Source: Ignavibacteria bacterium (GTDB taxonomy: Bacteria > Bacteroidota > Ignavibacteria > Tepidaquicellales > Tepidaquicellaceae). Taken from it: a stretch of DNA of 44,794 nt. Shown here in pieces: positions 43,516-44,794 of this stretch. The notes beneath the pieces are model-generated. The model was not told where the DNA came from and searched no databases. It was given only the letters and a program-made list of their open reading frames with translations. The position numbers were made by a program, and so were the translations under genes. Positions within the stretch are counted from its first letter, which is position 1. Each line of letters starts with the position of its first letter. The DNA lies in contig JAQTLX010000004.1 of the NCBI GenBank assembly GCA_028714695.1, positions 171,034-215,827 on the forward strand. Direction: 5' to 3'.

Positions 43516-43724
43516 TTATTGTAATTCCATCTTCCTTGTTTCCGTATATTCGCCCGCTGTCATTCTGCAAAAATAAACTCCGCTGTATTCTATAATGCAA
43601 ATATGTCGGAATATGAAACTCAAAGTGAACGTATAGACCCTCCTAACGGTGTATTTGTAGGCAGCCATTGCGCATATAAACCCGAGGCGGAAAGAAGGAA
43701 ATATAGTAAAATCAATTTTTTCAT
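43516..43724 (-). pseudogene. T9SS cargo gene reduced to its two ends
   Basis: From ATG 43724 the frame reads MKKLILLYFLLSASGLYAQW, then LPTNTPLGGSIRSL and a stop: a perfect signal peptide and the first residues of a propeller-type cargo. In another frame the remaining DNA encodes YSGVYFCRMTAGEYTETRKM and ends ELQ: the last turn of a type A sorting domain. The whole cargo body is missing, so a large deletion has joined the two ends out of frame. Confidence 0.8.
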
Positions 43725-44046
43725 AATGCAAATATTTATTTGCTAAACAATATTGACTTTTGAAAAGAGGTATCCTTATACTAACCTTAATTTTCAATAT
43801 TTTAACAAAAGAATCAATACATAAATCGATTATTTTTTTCGATATTTAATTATTTCCGAAGGCAAATAAGAAACATTATTAGTGTTGTGCGGAAGAGATT
43901 AATAATAATCTGTTACAGATTCTTTTTATGAACCGTTGCTTGCTGAAGAAAATCTTATTAGACGTAAACTAAAAAAGGGTTGCCGTTGCTGACAACCCTT
44001 AAATACAAATCGACAAAATCTATTATTAGCTAATTACCTATTAGTC
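43725..44046. other. Intergenic region before the cold-shock gene 3' end
   Basis: About 320 bp, AT-rich, with no reading frame of note. It contains the cold-shock gene terminator at 43971-44000 and presumably the promoter of the decayed T9SS gene. Confidence 0.5.
43971..44000 (-). terminator. Rho-independent terminator of the cold-shock gene
   Basis: On the minus strand, arms AAGGGTTG and CAACCCTT form a perfect 8-bp stem with a 10-base loop, followed by TTTT. It lies about 50 bp past the cold-shock stop codon. Confidence 0.85.
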
Positions 44047-44247
44047 TTAGAGTTTTGTAACATTTGTTGCCTGAGGTCCTTTTGGTCCGTCTTCTATTTC
44101 GAATTCGACTGTGTCGCCTTCGTTTAATGATTTATAACCATCACCGAGTATTGCATTAAAATGTACGAATACATCTTTTTTACCTTCTACAGTGATAAAT
44201 CCAAAACCCTTTGAAGAGTTGAACCATTTTACAGTACCTTTTTCCAT
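44047..44247 (-). CDS. Cold-shock domain protein (CspA family)
   Basis: A 66-residue single OB-fold protein that binds single-stranded RNA/DNA. The two RNP motifs are KGFGFITV and DVFVHF, with the usual [12 protein letters not shown] start and [16 protein letters not shown] end. The ATG at 44247 is preferred over an in-frame TTG at 44262 because it gives the exact family N-terminus and sits behind AAAGGA. A perfect terminator follows. The long AT-rich upstream region could be a regulatory leader, as in other cold-shock mRNAs; that is inference. Confidence 0.96.
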   Translation of the reverse strand: MEKGTVKWFNSSKGFGFITVEGKKDVFVHFNAILGDGYKSLNEGDTVEFEIEDGPKGPQATNVTKL

Positions 44248-44701
44248 TGTGTTTCCTTTCAAGAAAATATTATTTTTTAACTTCCGGTTAATCCGGATAA
44301 ATTATTGATATAAATGCGCTAATTGAAATTGTGCTCTCCCAAAATCCTTAAGACAAACTATGAATAGTGTGAACCGCAGAACCAAGAAGTGTAACTTCCA
44401 TGGGGAAAAGAACCTATAACAAATAACTAAATTTATATACTTGTTACAATATGAGTTTATTATAAGCAAATAGCAAGTTAATTTGCTGATAACAAAATTA
44501 AAAAATAGATTTATCCGCAAAAATACCCCTATTTATGTGCAATTTTAGGCTTTTTTGTATGAATTATAAAAATAAATTAATTTTGCATTGATTACATCCT
44601 ATTTTATTAATTCTATCTTTTCTTAGCCCCGCATAAAATCGGCAGACTAAGATAAAATGAATGCATCATTTACTATACGGACATTTGTCCTATGGTCTTT
44701 T
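44248..44701. other. Upstream region of the cold-shock gene
   Basis: About 450 bp, very AT-rich. A small hairpin (TCCGG ATTAA CCGGA, minus strand) lies about 40-55 bp before the ATG and could be part of a 5' leader. A reading frame at 44302-44520 is rich in Phe, Ile, Leu and Tyr and looks like chance. Nothing else was recognised. Confidence 0.45.
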
Positions 44702-44794
44702 TTAATGTTTTTTTGGATGTAAATCGTTATACAATTTAATATATTCTTTTACAACTTTCAAACTCCGACCGGTAATTCCTCGTATCGCTTCTGA
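44702..44794 (-). CDS. C-terminal end of a gene cut by the window edge
   Basis: The last 30 codons read SEAIRGITGRSLKVVKEYIK, then LYNDLHPKKH, stop. The segment looks like a short helix-turn-helix (GRSLKVVKEYIKLY) with a basic tail, of the kind seen at the ends of some transposase-like or DNA-binding proteins. The family cannot be named from this piece. Confidence 0.6.
   Translation of the reverse strand, partial: SEAIRGITGRSLKVVKEYIKLYNDLHPKKH

Noticed and set aside
44302..44520. 72-codon minus-strand frame upstream of the cold-shock gene
   Set aside because: Rich in Phe, Ile, Leu, Tyr and Cys, as expected from AT-rich DNA. It lies in the probable leader region of the cold-shock gene.

Overview
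The window looks like a chromosome segment from a Bacteroidota/Ignavibacteria-type bacterium. The main evidence is a large set of exported proteins ending in the type IX secretion (T9SS) type A sorting domain, in the NYPNPFNPxTxI...GIYFYRMxAGxFxxTKRMVLIK form common in Ignavibacteria and relatives. The base composition is AT-rich, and the gene set (NrfHA, a ferredoxin-dependent 2-oxoacid oxidoreductase, LytS/LytTR regulation) fits a strict or facultative anaerobe. No rRNA, tRNA or CRISPR array was seen.

Layout. Positions 1-1090 hold an IS200/RAYT-like HUH transposase flanked by inverted REP-type palindromes, with a duplicated fragment of its own 3' end, and then a 63-bp tandem repeat. Positions 1095-14659 are housekeeping: glnS, a DUF116 protein, rsmI-gltX, the nrfHA nitrite-to-ammonium reductase, rlmB, a lipoprotein hydrolase with a 49-residue membrane protein, and a five-gene operon encoding a four-subunit 2-oxoacid:ferredoxin oxidoreductase plus ilvE. 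The operon probably links branched-chain amino acids to their acyl-CoAs. Positions 14888-20607 hold a beta-propeller T9SS protein, a sorting-domain remnant, an MFS exporter and a LytS-LytTR system. That system carries a second LytS-like protein that has lost the phosphoacceptor His, the N-box Asn and the G-box.

Positions 20980-28178 are a same-strand cluster of secreted proteins: three PD40-propeller T9SS paralogues, an S41 peptidase and a transglutaminase-like protein. Positions 28179-30397 are gene-poor, with a decayed gene, imperfect ~90-bp repeats, a strong terminator and a DUF559-type nuclease. Positions 30398-43724 are dominated by very large T9SS cargo genes. Three adjacent minus-strand genes share an undescribed ~400-residue domain, and two of them share a 227-bp stretch of perfect identity over the sorting-domain codons, which suggests gene conversion. 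Several T9SS cargo genes here are in ruins (16164-16403, 32586-33525, 43516-43724, and probably 42961-43494). The window closes with a cold-shock protein gene and the last codons of a gene running in from the right.

The most noteworthy signals are the degenerate histidine kinase paired with an intact one, the turnover and homogenisation of T9SS sorting-domain genes, and the transposase/REP fusion at a shared 19-bp sequence.
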